Of a stretch of DNA of 64,000 nucleotides, positions 50,879 through 59,287 are shown piece by piece. The translations under genes were made by a program, and so were the position numbers. The notes beneath the pieces were generated by a model that had not been told where the DNA came from, searched no databases, and saw only the letters and a program-made list of their open reading frames with translations. Positions within the stretch are counted from its first letter, which is position 1. Each line of letters begins with the position of its first letter. This DNA comes from Actinoplanes sp. L3-i22 (GTDB lineage: Bacteria > Actinomycetota > Actinomycetes > Mycobacteriales > Micromonosporaceae): positions 6,642,501 to 6,706,500 of the forward strand of contig NZ_AP024745.1 in assembly GCF_019704555.1 (NCBI RefSeq), written 5' to 3'.

Positions 50879-52099
50879 ATGATGACTGCCGCCCACCAGC
50901 CCGCAGCCGACCCGCACCTCGGCCGGCTGCGGGCCGCGACCGGGGCCGCCGCCGACTTCTACCGGACACACCTCGCCCACGCCGACACCCTGCACACCTA
51001 CCTGCACCACCGGCGGCTGCAGGCGCTGGTCAACCGCAGCGAACCGTGGCAGATCGGGTACGCCCCGCCCGGCTGGCAGCACCTGACCCAGCACCTGCGC
51101 GCCGCCGGGTTCACCGACGACGAACTCGTCGACGCCGGCCTGAGCCACCGCCACCACACCGGCCGGATCTACGACGTCTTCCGCGACCGGCTCATGTTCC
51201 CGATCCGCGACCAGCACGGCCCGGTCGCCTTCACCGGCCGCGCCGCCCCGCACGCAGGACCGGACGAGCCGAAATACGTCAACACCCCGGCAACCCGCCT
51301 CTACGACAAGAGCGGCATGCTGTTCGGGCTGGCCGAGCAGCAGGACCGGATCGCGCAGGGCTGGCCGATCGCGCTGGTCGAAGGACCCACCGACGTGCTC
51401 GCCTGCTGGTTGTCCTACGCCCGCTCGGGCGGGCCGGGCGTCGTCGCGCTCGCCCCCTGCGGCACCGCGCTGACCGACGCGCAGGCCGCGATCGTGTGCG
51501 AGCTCCCCGGCGCCCAGCTCGGCATCACCGCCGCGTTCGACGCCGACAACGCCGGCCGCGCCGCCATCACCAAGGCGTGGCACCTGCTGCACGCCCGGCA
51601 CCCGTCCCGGCTGCTGCGCGCCGCGACCCTGCCATCGGGCGCCGACCCGGCCGCGCTGCTGGCCCGGCCCAACGGCCGCGCCCAGGTCCGCGCGGCGCTG
51701 GGCGCCCAGACCCGGCCACTGCTCGAGGCGGTCGTCGACCACCGCCTGACCGGATGGGTTACCCGCTGGCCCCAGCTCCTGCAGGACATCGACGGCCGGT
51801 GCGCAGCCGCCCGCGGCCTGATCGACCTGATGTTCCAGGCCGACGACAGCGAAGAGGCCGCCCGCGTCGCCCGGCAGATCGTCCGGCGGACCGGCGTGCA
51901 CCCGGAGGTGATCGCCCAACTCGCCCTCGAACGCGCCGAGGCAACCCTGGAGTCCGCCGACGCCGGAGGGCTGACCGGTAGCAGACCGGCACCGTCCCAC
52001 CCCGGACAGGCCTTCCCCGCGTTCCAGGCAGGTCGCGCCCCCGCACCGCGCTCCCCGCCGACCGGGACCCGAGTCCCCCGCGCGGCCCCACACCGATGA
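50879..52099 (+). CDS. DnaG-like primase with Toprim domain, 406 aa
   Basis: Starts at ATG 50879 (or 50882), 4 bases after the coupling-protein stop. An RNA-polymerase-like primase domain (VFRDRLMFPIRDQHGPVAFT) is followed by Toprim motifs ALVEGPTDVLACW and ITAAFDADNAGRAAI, which bind metal for primer synthesis. There is no N-terminal zinc finger, unlike chromosomal DnaG. The C-terminus HPGQAFPAFQAG with an Arg/Pro tail matches other proteins of the element. Plasmid primases are known to enter the recipient and start second-strand synthesis, so the tail may be an export signal. Confidence 0.85.
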   Translation: MMTAAHQPAADPHLGRLRAATGAAADFYRTHLAHADTLHTYLHHRRLQALVNRSEPWQIGYAPPGWQHLTQHLRAAGFTDDELVDAGLSHRHHTGRIYDVFRDRLMFPIRDQHGPVAFTGRAAPHAGPDEPKYVNTPATRLYDKSGMLFGLAEQQDRIAQGWPIALVEGPTDVLACWLSYARSGGPGVVALAPCGTALTDAQAAIVCELPGAQLGITAAFDADNAGRAAITKAWHLLHARHPSRLLRAATLPSGADPAALLARPNGRAQVRAALGAQTRPLLEAVVDHRLTGWVTRWPQLLQDIDGRCAAARGLIDLMFQADDSEEAARVARQIVRRTGVHPEVIAQLALERAEATLESADAGGLTGSRPAPSHPGQAFPAFQAGRAPAPRSPPTGTRVPRAAPHR

Positions 52100-52140
52100 C
52101 CTGATCGATCAATACGCCAGCAACCTTGGAGAGGCACAAC

Positions 52141-52788
52141 ATGGATCTGGACCGCGTCGAACACAGCGGCACGCTGCCCGATGGCCGCCGGGCAGAGATT
52201 GTCATGGTGGTCGACGAAACCAACTACGTCGAGCACGAAGTACTGGTCCTCGCGGTATGTGACCACGCATGGTCGAACCCCACCTACCTGTACAGCACCT
52301 ATCGCGACGGCCCCGGCTGGGAACAACTGCATACCGGCTTGGTCGGCGAGCCGCAGGATCTGGTCGCCGCCTACCAGTTGTGGTCCGCACATCACCTGGA
52401 CCCGTTGCCGCTCGGCTACCTCGCGCTCGCCGCGCTCGAAGGCCACCTGCGTGATTCGCAAGAGCCGTTCGCCGCCCTGCTGCCGGCAATACCCACCGAT
52501 CGGCTCGGCGCCGCCCTCGACGCCCTCATGGACCTGCGCATGGTCGGGCTGCGCCCCGACGGCTACTTCGGGCTCACTGCCCGCGCCGAGGCGGTGCTGC
52601 GCCCGGACTCAGCACAAGAACTACAGCACTTTGCTGCCGCCATCACTGCGGCAATGCACCCTGGCGACGCCGCGATGCCGCTGGCCAGGCACGCCTTTCT
52701 CCCACTGCCCGGCTCCACCGTCAAGCCCACTTCTTCGGGCGACATGCCGCCGCCGCCCGGCCCGCCTCGGCCGGCTTCCGGGCGCTGA
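52141..52788 (+). CDS. Hypothetical protein, 215 aa
   Basis: ATG 52141 follows GGAGAGG at 6 bases. The protein is soluble and well balanced, with helical segments (LDPLPLGYLALAALEGHL, RLGAALDALMDLRMVGL) that could form a winged-helix-like fold. It ends HAFLPLPG followed by a Pro-rich tail, a weaker version of the recurring C-terminal motif. It closes the transfer operon before a bidirectional terminator. Confidence 0.6.
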   Translation: MDLDRVEHSGTLPDGRRAEIVMVVDETNYVEHEVLVLAVCDHAWSNPTYLYSTYRDGPGWEQLHTGLVGEPQDLVAAYQLWSAHHLDPLPLGYLALAALEGHLRDSQEPFAALLPAIPTDRLGAALDALMDLRMVGLRPDGYFGLTARAEAVLRPDSAQELQHFAAAITAAMHPGDAAMPLARHAFLPLPGSTVKPTSSGDMPPPPGPPRPASGR

Positions 52789-52802
52789 TCCTGCTGGCAG
52801 GG

Positions 52803-52844
52803 CCGGGCCGCGCGGCGGCGAGGTGGTGCCGTCGCGCGGCCCGG
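52803..52844. terminator. Bidirectional hairpin between convergent genes
   Basis: CCGGGCCGCGCG and CGCGCGGCCCGG form a perfect 12-bp stem with an 18-base loop. It sits between the stops of the 52141 gene and the endonuclease VII-like gene. Confidence 0.7.
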
Positions 52845-52863
52845 ATCCGCACCGCAGGGCACG

Positions 52864-53786
52864 TCAGAACAGAGGCTGCTCGATCACCGTGCCGCGGTCG
52901 ATGCCCGCCGCCGCCGGTGGTGGCGGCAGTTCCCGCAACGGCTGACGGCGCAGGCTCGGCGGCTGGAACCTCGGATCGAAGCCGAGATAGGCGATCCGGC
53001 GCAGCTCTTTGTCATGGTTCGCGAGCCGGTCGGGCTTCGGGTAGTACAGGCCCAGGCCGGCTGCAGGCGGCGCCGTGAGGTAGTCACCGCACGGGCAGCC
53101 GGCCACATGCAGGCAGCGCTCCAGGTCGTTGTTGCAGCCGACGCAGAGCAGCCCGCGGATCAGTCCGGTGAAGTGGTCATGATCCAGGTAGGCGCCGGGC
53201 AACTCCCGGCAGATGTGGCAGTGCGCTCCCAGCGCGGCGACCAGGGCTGCGCGCTCCCGGCCGCCGGGCCGGTCTGCCCCCTGATAGCCGGGCCAGCTGG
53301 CGCTGATCGGACAGCGGCGCCGGCCACGGATCAGTGCTGGGCCAACCGGGTCGCCGGTGAGCACCACCTGCCACGAGGCGGTGATCCAGCGGCTCTGCCC
53401 CAGCACCAGCGACAGCGTCTGCTGATCCCATGCCTCGGCCGGGGCCTGGACCCGGTAGCGGGTGCCGTCGGTCCACGACAGGCAACTCTGGTCATGCAGG
53501 TAGCCGTCCGGCGGCGCTTGGTGGTTCTTCCGGCGCGCTATGTAGGACAGCATGCTGGCGCACTCGGGGATGCCGCCGCGAAGCAGGTGGTACCGGCCGT
53601 CACTACCCAACCGTGCCGTGTACTCGTCGGGCCGGCGGCCCGGCGACAGGTGACGACAGGCCCCTCCCGCAGCGGCCCGGATTTGGCGTCCAACTCGGCG
53701 ACGGTGTAGTCGAACATGAATCGCCAGATCAGCGCCTTCTGGCGATGCGCCGGCATCGCCCCCAGTCCCCCACCGGTCTCGCTCAC
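52864..53786 (-). CDS. Endonuclease VII-like HNH nuclease, about 307 aa, frameshifted near 53661
   Basis: The nuclease motif is CHICRELPGAYLDHDHFTG followed by LLCVGCNNDLERC, the zinc and His-Asn-His pattern of the recombination endonuclease VII family, which cuts branched DNA. The natural N-terminus (MSETGGGLGAMPAHRQKALI, from GTG 53786) lies in another frame. One extra G in the GGGG run complementary to 53661-53664 joins LDAKSGPLREG to ACRHLSPGRRPDEY. Without it the longest single frame starts with a poor 60-residue segment at 53796. Either a real lesion or a sequence error. Possible roles are processing of transfer intermediates or defence. Confidence 0.65.
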
Positions 53787-53997
53787 GCCGCGCCACCTTC
53801 GCATCGCTCGGTTGCCGCTGACCGGGGCCAGCGGTCGGAGCTGGGCCAGGTCAGCCGGTGACCGCATTCTCGTAGAGGCCGATGCACGGGTCGCGCGGAC
53901 CCGCTGGTGCGCGCTTTCATCCGGGAGCCGGCCAGCATCGCTCGGCGCACCCGGATCGCCAGCACGGCCCGCCGGAAGCACGCCCGGAGCAAACGCC

Positions 53998-54045
53998 GGT
54001 GGGGCTGTCCCCGATGCCGTTCAGGCCACCGGGAACAGCCCCACC
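53998..54045 (-). terminator. Hairpin after the mobilisation operon
   Basis: GGTGGGGCTGT and ACAGCCCCACC form an 11-bp perfect stem around a 26-base loop, 28 bases past the stop of the DUF4913 gene. Confidence 0.55.
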
Positions 54046-54072
54046 ACCGGGCCGGCCAGCAGGATCAGCCGG

Positions 54073-54612
54073 TCAGGTCCACCAGTTCCACCAGTCGGCC
54101 GGCGCCGTCTCGGTCTCCGCGATCGGCGGGAGCTCGTGCCGGACGCCGCGCTCGCCCTTGCCGGCGCTGCAGGCGCGGAACGGGCCGTCCTCGCCGCACA
54201 GGATCGGCAGGTTGTGGTCGAGCAGCTGCAGCCAGCCGACCATGCCGGTCATCTCCAGGCGGGCGTTCTCCCACGCGTACCAGAGCGCCATCATGCGGGT
54301 GACCGCCTCGTCGTGGGCCCACCAACTGCGGCACCAGTACCAGCGGGTCATGCCGACCGCGCCGTACGGGCGCGGGAACGTCGGCAGCAGGTACGTGTTG
54401 ACCCACTCCTCGACGTTCGGATAGATCGGGTCCTGGCCCTCGTCCGTACCTGCGGCGGCCGGGCTGGGCGTGGCCCGTTCGGCGAGCTGCTGCTCGGCCT
54501 GCTCCAGGCGGCTGGTCAACGCCGTGACCCGGGCGAGGAGCTCCTCGACGGCCACCTGATCCGGTTTGCCGGCCCGCGCGCCACGCGCCGTTGTGCCGTT
54601 CGTCGTGGTCAT
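54073..54612 (-). CDS. DUF4913 protein, 179 aa
   Basis: ATG 54612 overlaps the previous stop (ATGA). A coiled-coil N-terminus (VEELLARVTALTSRLEQAEQ) is followed by the DUF4913 signature: EEWVNTYLLPTFPRP, WYWCRSWWAHDEAVTRMMAL and WYAWENARLE. DUF4913 is a domain of unknown function found on actinobacterial plasmids. As last gene of the MobC-relaxase operon it may help relaxosome assembly. Confidence 0.75.
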   Translation of the reverse strand: MTTTNGTTARGARAGKPDQVAVEELLARVTALTSRLEQAEQQLAERATPSPAAAGTDEGQDPIYPNVEEWVNTYLLPTFPRPYGAVGMTRWYWCRSWWAHDEAVTRMMALWYAWENARLEMTGMVGWLQLLDHNLPILCGEDGPFRACSAGKGERGVRHELPPIAETETAPADWWNWWT

Positions 54613-55688
54613 CGCAGCGCACCTGCCCGCCGGGCCGCCGGACCGCCCGGCACCGTCACCGGAGTACCGGCCCGCGTCGACGGGGGTGCGGCCGGCCGCA
54701 GCGGCGGGAAGGCCTGCGCGACCGCCGCCCGGACCCGCCCGGCCGGCTCGCCGGCGGCGGGCCCGCTCGCGCGGCGTGCGGCTGCGGCGGCGGTCTGATC
54801 GGCGGCGCCCTGCAGTCGCGTGCTGTCGGCCTGCCCGGCGGTGTGCTCGTCGGCGGGGGTGGCCGGCACATCAAGCACGCCGGCGCGGGTGCGGCTGTCG
54901 GCGCGCAGCGCGTCCTCGATGATCCGGGCGGCCATCAGTTCGCTGGTGGGGGGCATGGCCGGCGCCTGCTGGGCGCAGTAGGTGCGCAGCAGGTCCAGGC
55001 CGCTGCCCGTCATGACGCCCTGGCGGCGCATCTCCTGCTGGAACGCCGCGATCGTGTCCGGGTTCAGGTCGCGGGCCAGCACCGCGACCTCGGCGCGGAC
55101 GGCCTGGTCGAACGCGTCCAGGCCGCCGGGACGATGCTGCAGCGCCCCCGCCGCGTACGACTGCCCCGGCTGTGCCCGCGGCCCCCATTTCGCGCGCCAC
55201 CACCGGTCCGCGGCGTCCGCCATCGCCTCGTGCACCGGGACGCCGTCAGCGCGCAGCCGGTCGTAGCGCTCCATCAGGTCGGGCTCGAGGTGGCGCAGCC
55301 GCAGGTCGGCGTCGTCGGCGATCTGCGCGGCCATCGGGTCGCCGCCACGGCGGGCCATCCCCCACTGCCAGGCGTGCGCGGCCTCGCCGAGCGACGCCTC
55401 CTCCCGCAGCCACTTGCGGTCCGTGCCGATCTGCTCGGCGTGTTTCTGCCACTGGGCGTCCTCAGCCTTACGCAGCCGCGCCGCCTGTTCCTGCAGCCGG
55501 CGCGCGTTCTCCTGCTGCCCGGCGGCGCGTTCCTGCGCCGCGGCCTGGTTCTGCACGCCGACCGCCCACACCCGGGCGGCCGCCTCGAACACCGTCACCA
55601 ACGACCCGACCGCCTGCAGCGCACTGCGGGCACCCTCCGCGAACGGATCATCGTGGACTTGCTGACCGAGACTCACTCGCCAGCTCAC
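54609..55688 (-). CDS. Mobilisation-operon helical protein with AFPPLRP tail, 359 aa
   Basis: GTG 55688 overlaps the relaxase stop; GTG 55676 has better spacing to GGGAGG. The N-terminal third is a Gln/Ala-rich coiled coil (NQAAAQERAAGQQENARRLQ). The middle is helical (EAMADAADRWWRAKWGPRAQ, IAAFQQEMRRQGVMTGSGLD). The C-terminus VAQAFPPLRPAAPPS plus a basic end is the clearest copy of the recurring tail motif. No family known. Likely a relaxosome partner or transferred protein. Confidence 0.65.
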   Translation of the reverse strand: MSWRVSLGQQVHDDPFAEGARSALQAVGSLVTVFEAAARVWAVGVQNQAAAQERAAGQQENARRLQEQAARLRKAEDAQWQKHAEQIGTDRKWLREEASLGEAAHAWQWGMARRGGDPMAAQIADDADLRLRHLEPDLMERYDRLRADGVPVHEAMADAADRWWRAKWGPRAQPGQSYAAGALQHRPGGLDAFDQAVRAEVAVLARDLNPDTIAAFQQEMRRQGVMTGSGLDLLRTYCAQQAPAMPPTSELMAARIIEDALRADSRTRAGVLDVPATPADEHTAGQADSTRLQGAADQTAAAAARRASGPAAGEPAGRVRAAVAQAFPPLRPAAPPSTRAGTPVTVPGGPAARRAGALR

Positions 55689-57136
55689 CTCCCTGCTGTT
55701 CCCCGGCCGGGCCGGGCGCGCCGGCCGCCGCCCACTGTCCGCGGCGGAGTGGGCCGCGACGTCGCCGTCAGCGCTACCGGCGCCCGCGCGCCGGCCGCGA
55801 TCCGCCGTAGCGCGTCGGCCGCGGCCCGCGCGTCCTGCGCCTGATGCAGCCGCTGCTGCGCGGTCCGCAGTTCGTCGATCGCGTCGGCGAACCGGGCCAG
55901 CTGCAGCACCAGTTGCAGGGCCGCGTACCCGTCCTCGTCGCCGGAGATCCGGCCCATCAGCCAGATCAGCCGGGCCAGCGCCCGCAGATCGTGGGATCGG
56001 CTGGTCGGCGGGGCCACCCGCCCGTACCGGCCGCGGGCCGCCCGGTCGAACAGGTCGGCGGCCCGGTGCAGCGGGCCGCGCCAGTCGCCCTCGCTGGCGG
56101 CCGCGAGGGTGGCCAGCACGTCCGCGGTGGCCGCGACCGTCGCCTGCACCCCCGCACCGTCGCCGGCGGTGCCGTCCCGGACGGCCTGCGCGGCGTTCTC
56201 CGCTGCCTGCGCGGCCTGGCGCAGCGCGACCGCGCGGGCATGCCGGTCGACCGTCGGCCGGCGCCCAGGGTCCGGTGCGACACCCCAGCGGATCCGGAGC
56301 TTGGGCAAGGTCAGATCGGCGGCGAGTTTCCCGCCGCCGAAGTAGATCGGCGTCTGGTCAGGGCCGGCGGTCCGGACGCCCGGTAGCGCCACCGCGTACC
56401 CGGTGATCTGCTCGCCGTCCTCGGTGCCGGCTCGCAGCCGCACCAGCACCCCGCCGCGGCGCAGCACGTCGAAGAAGTCGGCTTCGCCGCGCGCGGCCGC
56501 CGCGGCGGTCCGGACCCGGCGCCGCAGCTCATCGCGTGGGGTGCCGGCCCGGCGGGTCCGGGCCGCCTTGTTGACCTCGACGCTGTGCGGGCGCCGGTGG
56601 GCGGTGCGATCCGCGGGCCCGACCTGCCGCAACCCGTAGCGGGCCTCCAACCGGCGGGCGGTGCCCTGGGCTCGCCACCGTTCGTTGCTGCACCGCGGGA
56701 TCTGCCGGTCCTGCCGGACCAGGGTCGCGACGATGTGAATGTGATCGTCGGCGTGCCGGACCGCGACCCACCGCACCGCCTGGGCGTCGCCGTGCGGGGC
56801 CAGCCCGGTCCCGGCGAGCATCTCCCGGGCGATGTCCGCCCACTCCGCATCCGTCAGGGTCCGGTCCGAGGCGTGATTGCGGACCGCGCAATGCCACACC
56901 GGCCGCGGCGGCGCCCGCACACCCATCCGGGTCGGCTGCTCGAGCATGTCGGCCAGCCGCTGGACATCGAGGCGCCCCGAGGCGTCCCGGACCGGCTCGA
57001 GGCCTGCCAGCGGCGGCGCCGTGCTCCACGCCGCGACCAAGCGCGGATCGGTGTGCTCCTCGCGGCGGCCCGGCCCGTACAGGTAGCGCAGCAGGCCGCG
57101 CACGTACGTGCCCCGCGCGGCGATCTTCGGGATCAC
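55685..57136 (-). CDS. Relaxase (Mob/VirD2-like), 483 aa
   Basis: GTG 57136 overlaps the stop of the accessory gene (GTGA). The start MIPKIAARGTYVRGLLRYLY is typical of actinobacterial relaxases. The metal-binding HUH motif is VRHADDHIHIVATLVRQD near residue 130. Relaxases cut one strand at oriT, stay covalently bound to the 5' end and lead it through the channel. The C-terminal half is helical (RRIAAGARAPVALTA at the end) and lacks a helicase domain. The catalytic Tyr is not certain; YVRGLLRYLY offers candidates near the N-terminus. Confidence 0.85.
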   Translation of the reverse strand: MIPKIAARGTYVRGLLRYLYGPGRREEHTDPRLVAAWSTAPPLAGLEPVRDASGRLDVQRLADMLEQPTRMGVRAPPRPVWHCAVRNHASDRTLTDAEWADIAREMLAGTGLAPHGDAQAVRWVAVRHADDHIHIVATLVRQDRQIPRCSNERWRAQGTARRLEARYGLRQVGPADRTAHRRPHSVEVNKAARTRRAGTPRDELRRRVRTAAAAARGEADFFDVLRRGGVLVRLRAGTEDGEQITGYAVALPGVRTAGPDQTPIYFGGGKLAADLTLPKLRIRWGVAPDPGRRPTVDRHARAVALRQAAQAAENAAQAVRDGTAGDGAGVQATVAATADVLATLAAASEGDWRGPLHRAADLFDRAARGRYGRVAPPTSRSHDLRALARLIWLMGRISGDEDGYAALQLVLQLARFADAIDELRTAQQRLHQAQDARAAADALRRIAAGARAPVALTATSRPTPPRTVGGGRRARPGRGTAGR

Positions 57137-57576
57137 CGCAGTTCCTGGTCGACGCGGGCGATCACCTGCTCGACACCGGCCAGGCGCCGCTCGCATCGCC
57201 GGCTGACCTGCTCCAGCCAGGCCGGGGCCTGACCGGTGCGGTGGAACGCCGCGACCGCCTGGTTCAGGTTGACGCCGATGTGCTGCACCTCAGCCCGCAC
57301 GGCGAACAGGGCGGCCTGCAGTTCGCAGAGCGCTTCGCGGTGCGGGTCGAGGCGGGCGGGCCGACTGTCGGCGGCCGCCGCGAGCGCGGCCTCGGCGACG
57401 TACCCGGTCGGGGTCATCCCCACCCGGGTCGCGGCGGCCTCCAACAGCGCTTTCTCCGCGCTGGTGAGCCGCACCGCGATCCGCTCGTCACGGCCCGGGA
57501 ACTGATGGGTGCGGTCACGGCCCCGGAGCCGCACGGGTCGGGGCGGATCCTGCTGCGGGACTTGCTGGTCTGTCAC
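57133..57576 (-). CDS. MobC-like relaxosome accessory protein, 147 aa
   Basis: Starts at ATG 57576 as first gene of the mobilisation operon. It has a ribbon-helix-helix-like core (ERIAVRLTSAEKALLEAAAT, VGMTPTGYVAEAAL) and a MobC-type segment (VQHIGVNLNQAVAAFHRTG). Such proteins bind oriT and help the relaxase open the strands. Its stop overlaps the relaxase start. The oriT is therefore expected just upstream (57577-57783). Confidence 0.8.
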   Translation of the reverse strand: MTDQQVPQQDPPRPVRLRGRDRTHQFPGRDERIAVRLTSAEKALLEAAATRVGMTPTGYVAEAALAAAADSRPARLDPHREALCELQAALFAVRAEVQHIGVNLNQAVAAFHRTGQAPAWLEQVSRRCERRLAGVEQVIARVDQELR

Positions 57577-57783
57577 CCGCCGAGCGTCGCCGCGGGGTGT
57601 TGCCGCTGCCGTTAGCCGCTACCGCTGATCACCGGCGTCAGCCGGCCCCGACGGACCGCGCCCGGTCCGATGGGGACATCCGGCGCCCACTGGCACAACT
57701 TGCTGCCGATCGACACCCACCGCTGCGCCTCCCCCTGGGGCAGCAAAAATGTCCTGGCCGGCCGCGCTGTTCGGTGTCCAGGG
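57577..57783. other. Probable oriT region upstream of the mobilisation operon
   Basis: This 207-base gap separates the MobC-like gene from the next gene. It contains an imperfect hairpin (57646-57658 with 57663-57675, CCCCGACGGACCG against CGGTCCGATGGGG, two mismatches, 4-base loop) and the 11-mer CGCTACCGCTG at 57617, also found in the transfer promoter. No nic sequence can be named from sequence alone. Confidence 0.45.
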
Positions 57784-58155
57784 CTACTTCTCGGGATCTG
57801 CTGCGGTGTCGGCGTCGTTGTCTTCCTCGCCGAGATCGAAATCCGCGAGCATGGCGACGAGGTCAACGCCGTCGGGCGCCCAGGTTTCGAGGTAGCCCTC
57901 GCCCTGGCGCTGATACGCCATCCACCTCATGGCCTGCTGGAACTGCGAGACGGCAACTTCGTTGGCGATCGCCTGCTCCGCGATCTCAATGACCTTCATC
58001 TGCGCGGCGATCGTCGCGGCCTGGTCCATGGCGATGCGCACGATGAGCCGGTCGTCGGAGCGGCCTGTCCCGGCGCGCCCGGACGCGAGCGCGGTGAGCC
58101 GGATGGAATCAGCGGTGAGGCTGTCGCGGAGCCAGGTGATCATGTGGTCGGTCAT
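57784..58155 (-). CDS. Hypothetical protein, 123 aa, DUF6221-like start
   Basis: Starts at ATG 58155 (alternative ATG 58143). The opening MTDHMITWLRDSLTADSIRL resembles small actinobacterial DUF6221-type proteins, but the remainder (MKVIEIAEQAIANEVAVSQF, acidic end DLGEEDNDADTAAD) does not let me be sure. Soluble and helical. It lies upstream of the probable oriT on the same strand as the relaxase. Confidence 0.55.
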   Translation of the reverse strand: MTDHMITWLRDSLTADSIRLTALASGRAGTGRSDDRLIVRIAMDQAATIAAQMKVIEIAEQAIANEVAVSQFQQAMRWMAYQRQGEGYLETWAPDGVDLVAMLADFDLGEEDNDADTAADPEK

Positions 58156-58417
58156 TCAGTACATGCTGCCAACGAGGGCGGTCGACTCGCCGCACACCCG
58201 GGCCGCTGACGGAAAGGCTGTCGGCGATCACCGACATCCAGCGGACGCTCGGCTCGGACGATGCTCGAATCGGTCCGCGGCAGGGGTGCGCCGTCCGTCT
58301 CGCCCACTCGGGATGAGGGGAGTTTTCGCACCTCAGCACGCCTTTAAGCCACCATTTTTTCTTGTTTTTGAGGTATCATTATAGGTAGTTGATGAGGTTG
58401 TCTCCGTGGAGGAAGTC
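58156..58417. promoter_or_regulatory. Intergenic region with AT-rich promoter box
   Basis: The last 80 bases turn AT-rich (CCATTTTTTCTTGTTTTTGA) and end in GGTATCATTATAGG (58372-58385), 33 bases before the ATG at 58418. The same 14-mer, preceded by CCATTTT at nearly the same distance, occurs at 61535-61548 upstream of another gene. It looks like a -35/-10 pair or an operator shared by two plasmid genes. Confidence 0.6.
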
Positions 58418-58777
58418 ATGACCGATCGCACCGAATGGGCAATTCCCGCTCCGGCCGGCGTGATGAGCAGCGACACGGTTCTTGTCGCCACCCTGACCGT
58501 CACCGTCACCACCCGCGCTGGCCTTGATGACGCCATCCGCCTGCTCATGACCGGCCGTCCCGCAACCGTCGGCGGGGACATCGCCTTGGTCGACCCCGAC
58601 AGCGGGGCCGACGCTCACGCCGCTGATGACGATGCTGGATGGAACAGCCCGCCGTGTGCGCGTTCTTCGGCACCGGATTCGGCGCCGACGACTGCGCTGG
58701 CGTCTACGACGGTGCCAACACCGACGCCGCCGAGGACAACTGCCCTGCGTGTGCCGACTTCGAGCGGACCCTGCTAA
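58418..58777 (+). CDS. Hypothetical protein, 119 aa; C-terminal third doubtful
   Basis: ATG 58418 has GGAGG at good spacing, downstream of the shared promoter box. The first 75 residues look real (VLVATLTVTVTTRAGLDDAI, RLLMTGRPATVGGDIALVD). After about 58640 the frame becomes Ser/Thr/Pro-rich, while another frame (58639-58815) looks like the true coding one. The protein may therefore end or be fused differently, through a frameshift near 58635. Function unknown. Confidence 0.5.
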   Translation: MTDRTEWAIPAPAGVMSSDTVLVATLTVTVTTRAGLDDAIRLLMTGRPATVGGDIALVDPDSGADAHAADDDAGWNSPPCARSSAPDSAPTTALASTTVPTPTPPRTTALRVPTSSGPC

Positions 58778-58815
58778 GGCCGATCCCGCCGGGGAGTTCA
58801 TCAGCCCGGACGTGA
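58639..58815 (+). CDS. Small Cys-rich protein, 58 aa
   Basis: From ATG 58639 the protein reads VCAFFGTGFGADDCAGVYDG, then NCPACADF, giving two separated Cys groups that could hold a metal. It has a far better composition than the overlapping frame. No clear ribosome site of its own, so it may be translated by coupling or be the continuation of the 58418 gene after a frameshift. Confidence 0.5.
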   Translation: MEQPAVCAFFGTGFGADDCAGVYDGANTDAAEDNCPACADFERTLLRPIPPGSSSART

Positions 58816-58885
58816 CTGCTGGCAGCAGCGGTGCCGGGTCCTGCCGCTGTGCCGCAGCCTTCGCAGGTCCGGGCCGCCGGGCCGC

Positions 58886-59206
58886 ATGACGAATGGGGAC
58901 GAGACGAATGAGGGCACCGTGAGCGAGAAACGCGCGGGTATGCAGGACATCGCACACCACACGGTGCGCGGGCGGGCCGACACCGTGACCGTGACGTCGT
59001 GGGTCGGCACGTCCGGCTTGTCGTTCGACGTGACCGACGACGCCACGGGCCTGTGCCTCACCGTCCAGTCGCTGGACAACGAGCCGGCGCCGAGCGACAT
59101 CGAGAGTCTGGTTGACGACCTGGCCGACAAGGTCGACGCCGGGATGCTCGACCGCTATTTCGACGGTGCCGGTGACCTGCTGGCAGGGGTGGTCGGCTCA
59201 CGTTGA
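58886..59206 (+). CDS. Hypothetical acidic protein, 106 aa
   Basis: ATG 58886 or GTG 58919 (which has GAGGG upstream) may be used; the second gives 95 aa. The protein has beta-strand-like segments (DTVTVTSWVGTSGLSFDVTD, GLCLTVQSLDNEPA) and an acidic helical end (ESLVDDLADKVDAGMLDRYF). No family recognised. Confidence 0.55.
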   Translation: MTNGDETNEGTVSEKRAGMQDIAHHTVRGRADTVTVTSWVGTSGLSFDVTDDATGLCLTVQSLDNEPAPSDIESLVDDLADKVDAGMLDRYFDGAGDLLAGVVGSR

Positions 59207-59287
59207 TCGTGTCAAGCGGCGGGCGACCGCTCGTTCCGCGATTGGCAGGCCCGAAACCGACCAGTGGCACGCCGCGCAGTGCCGACC

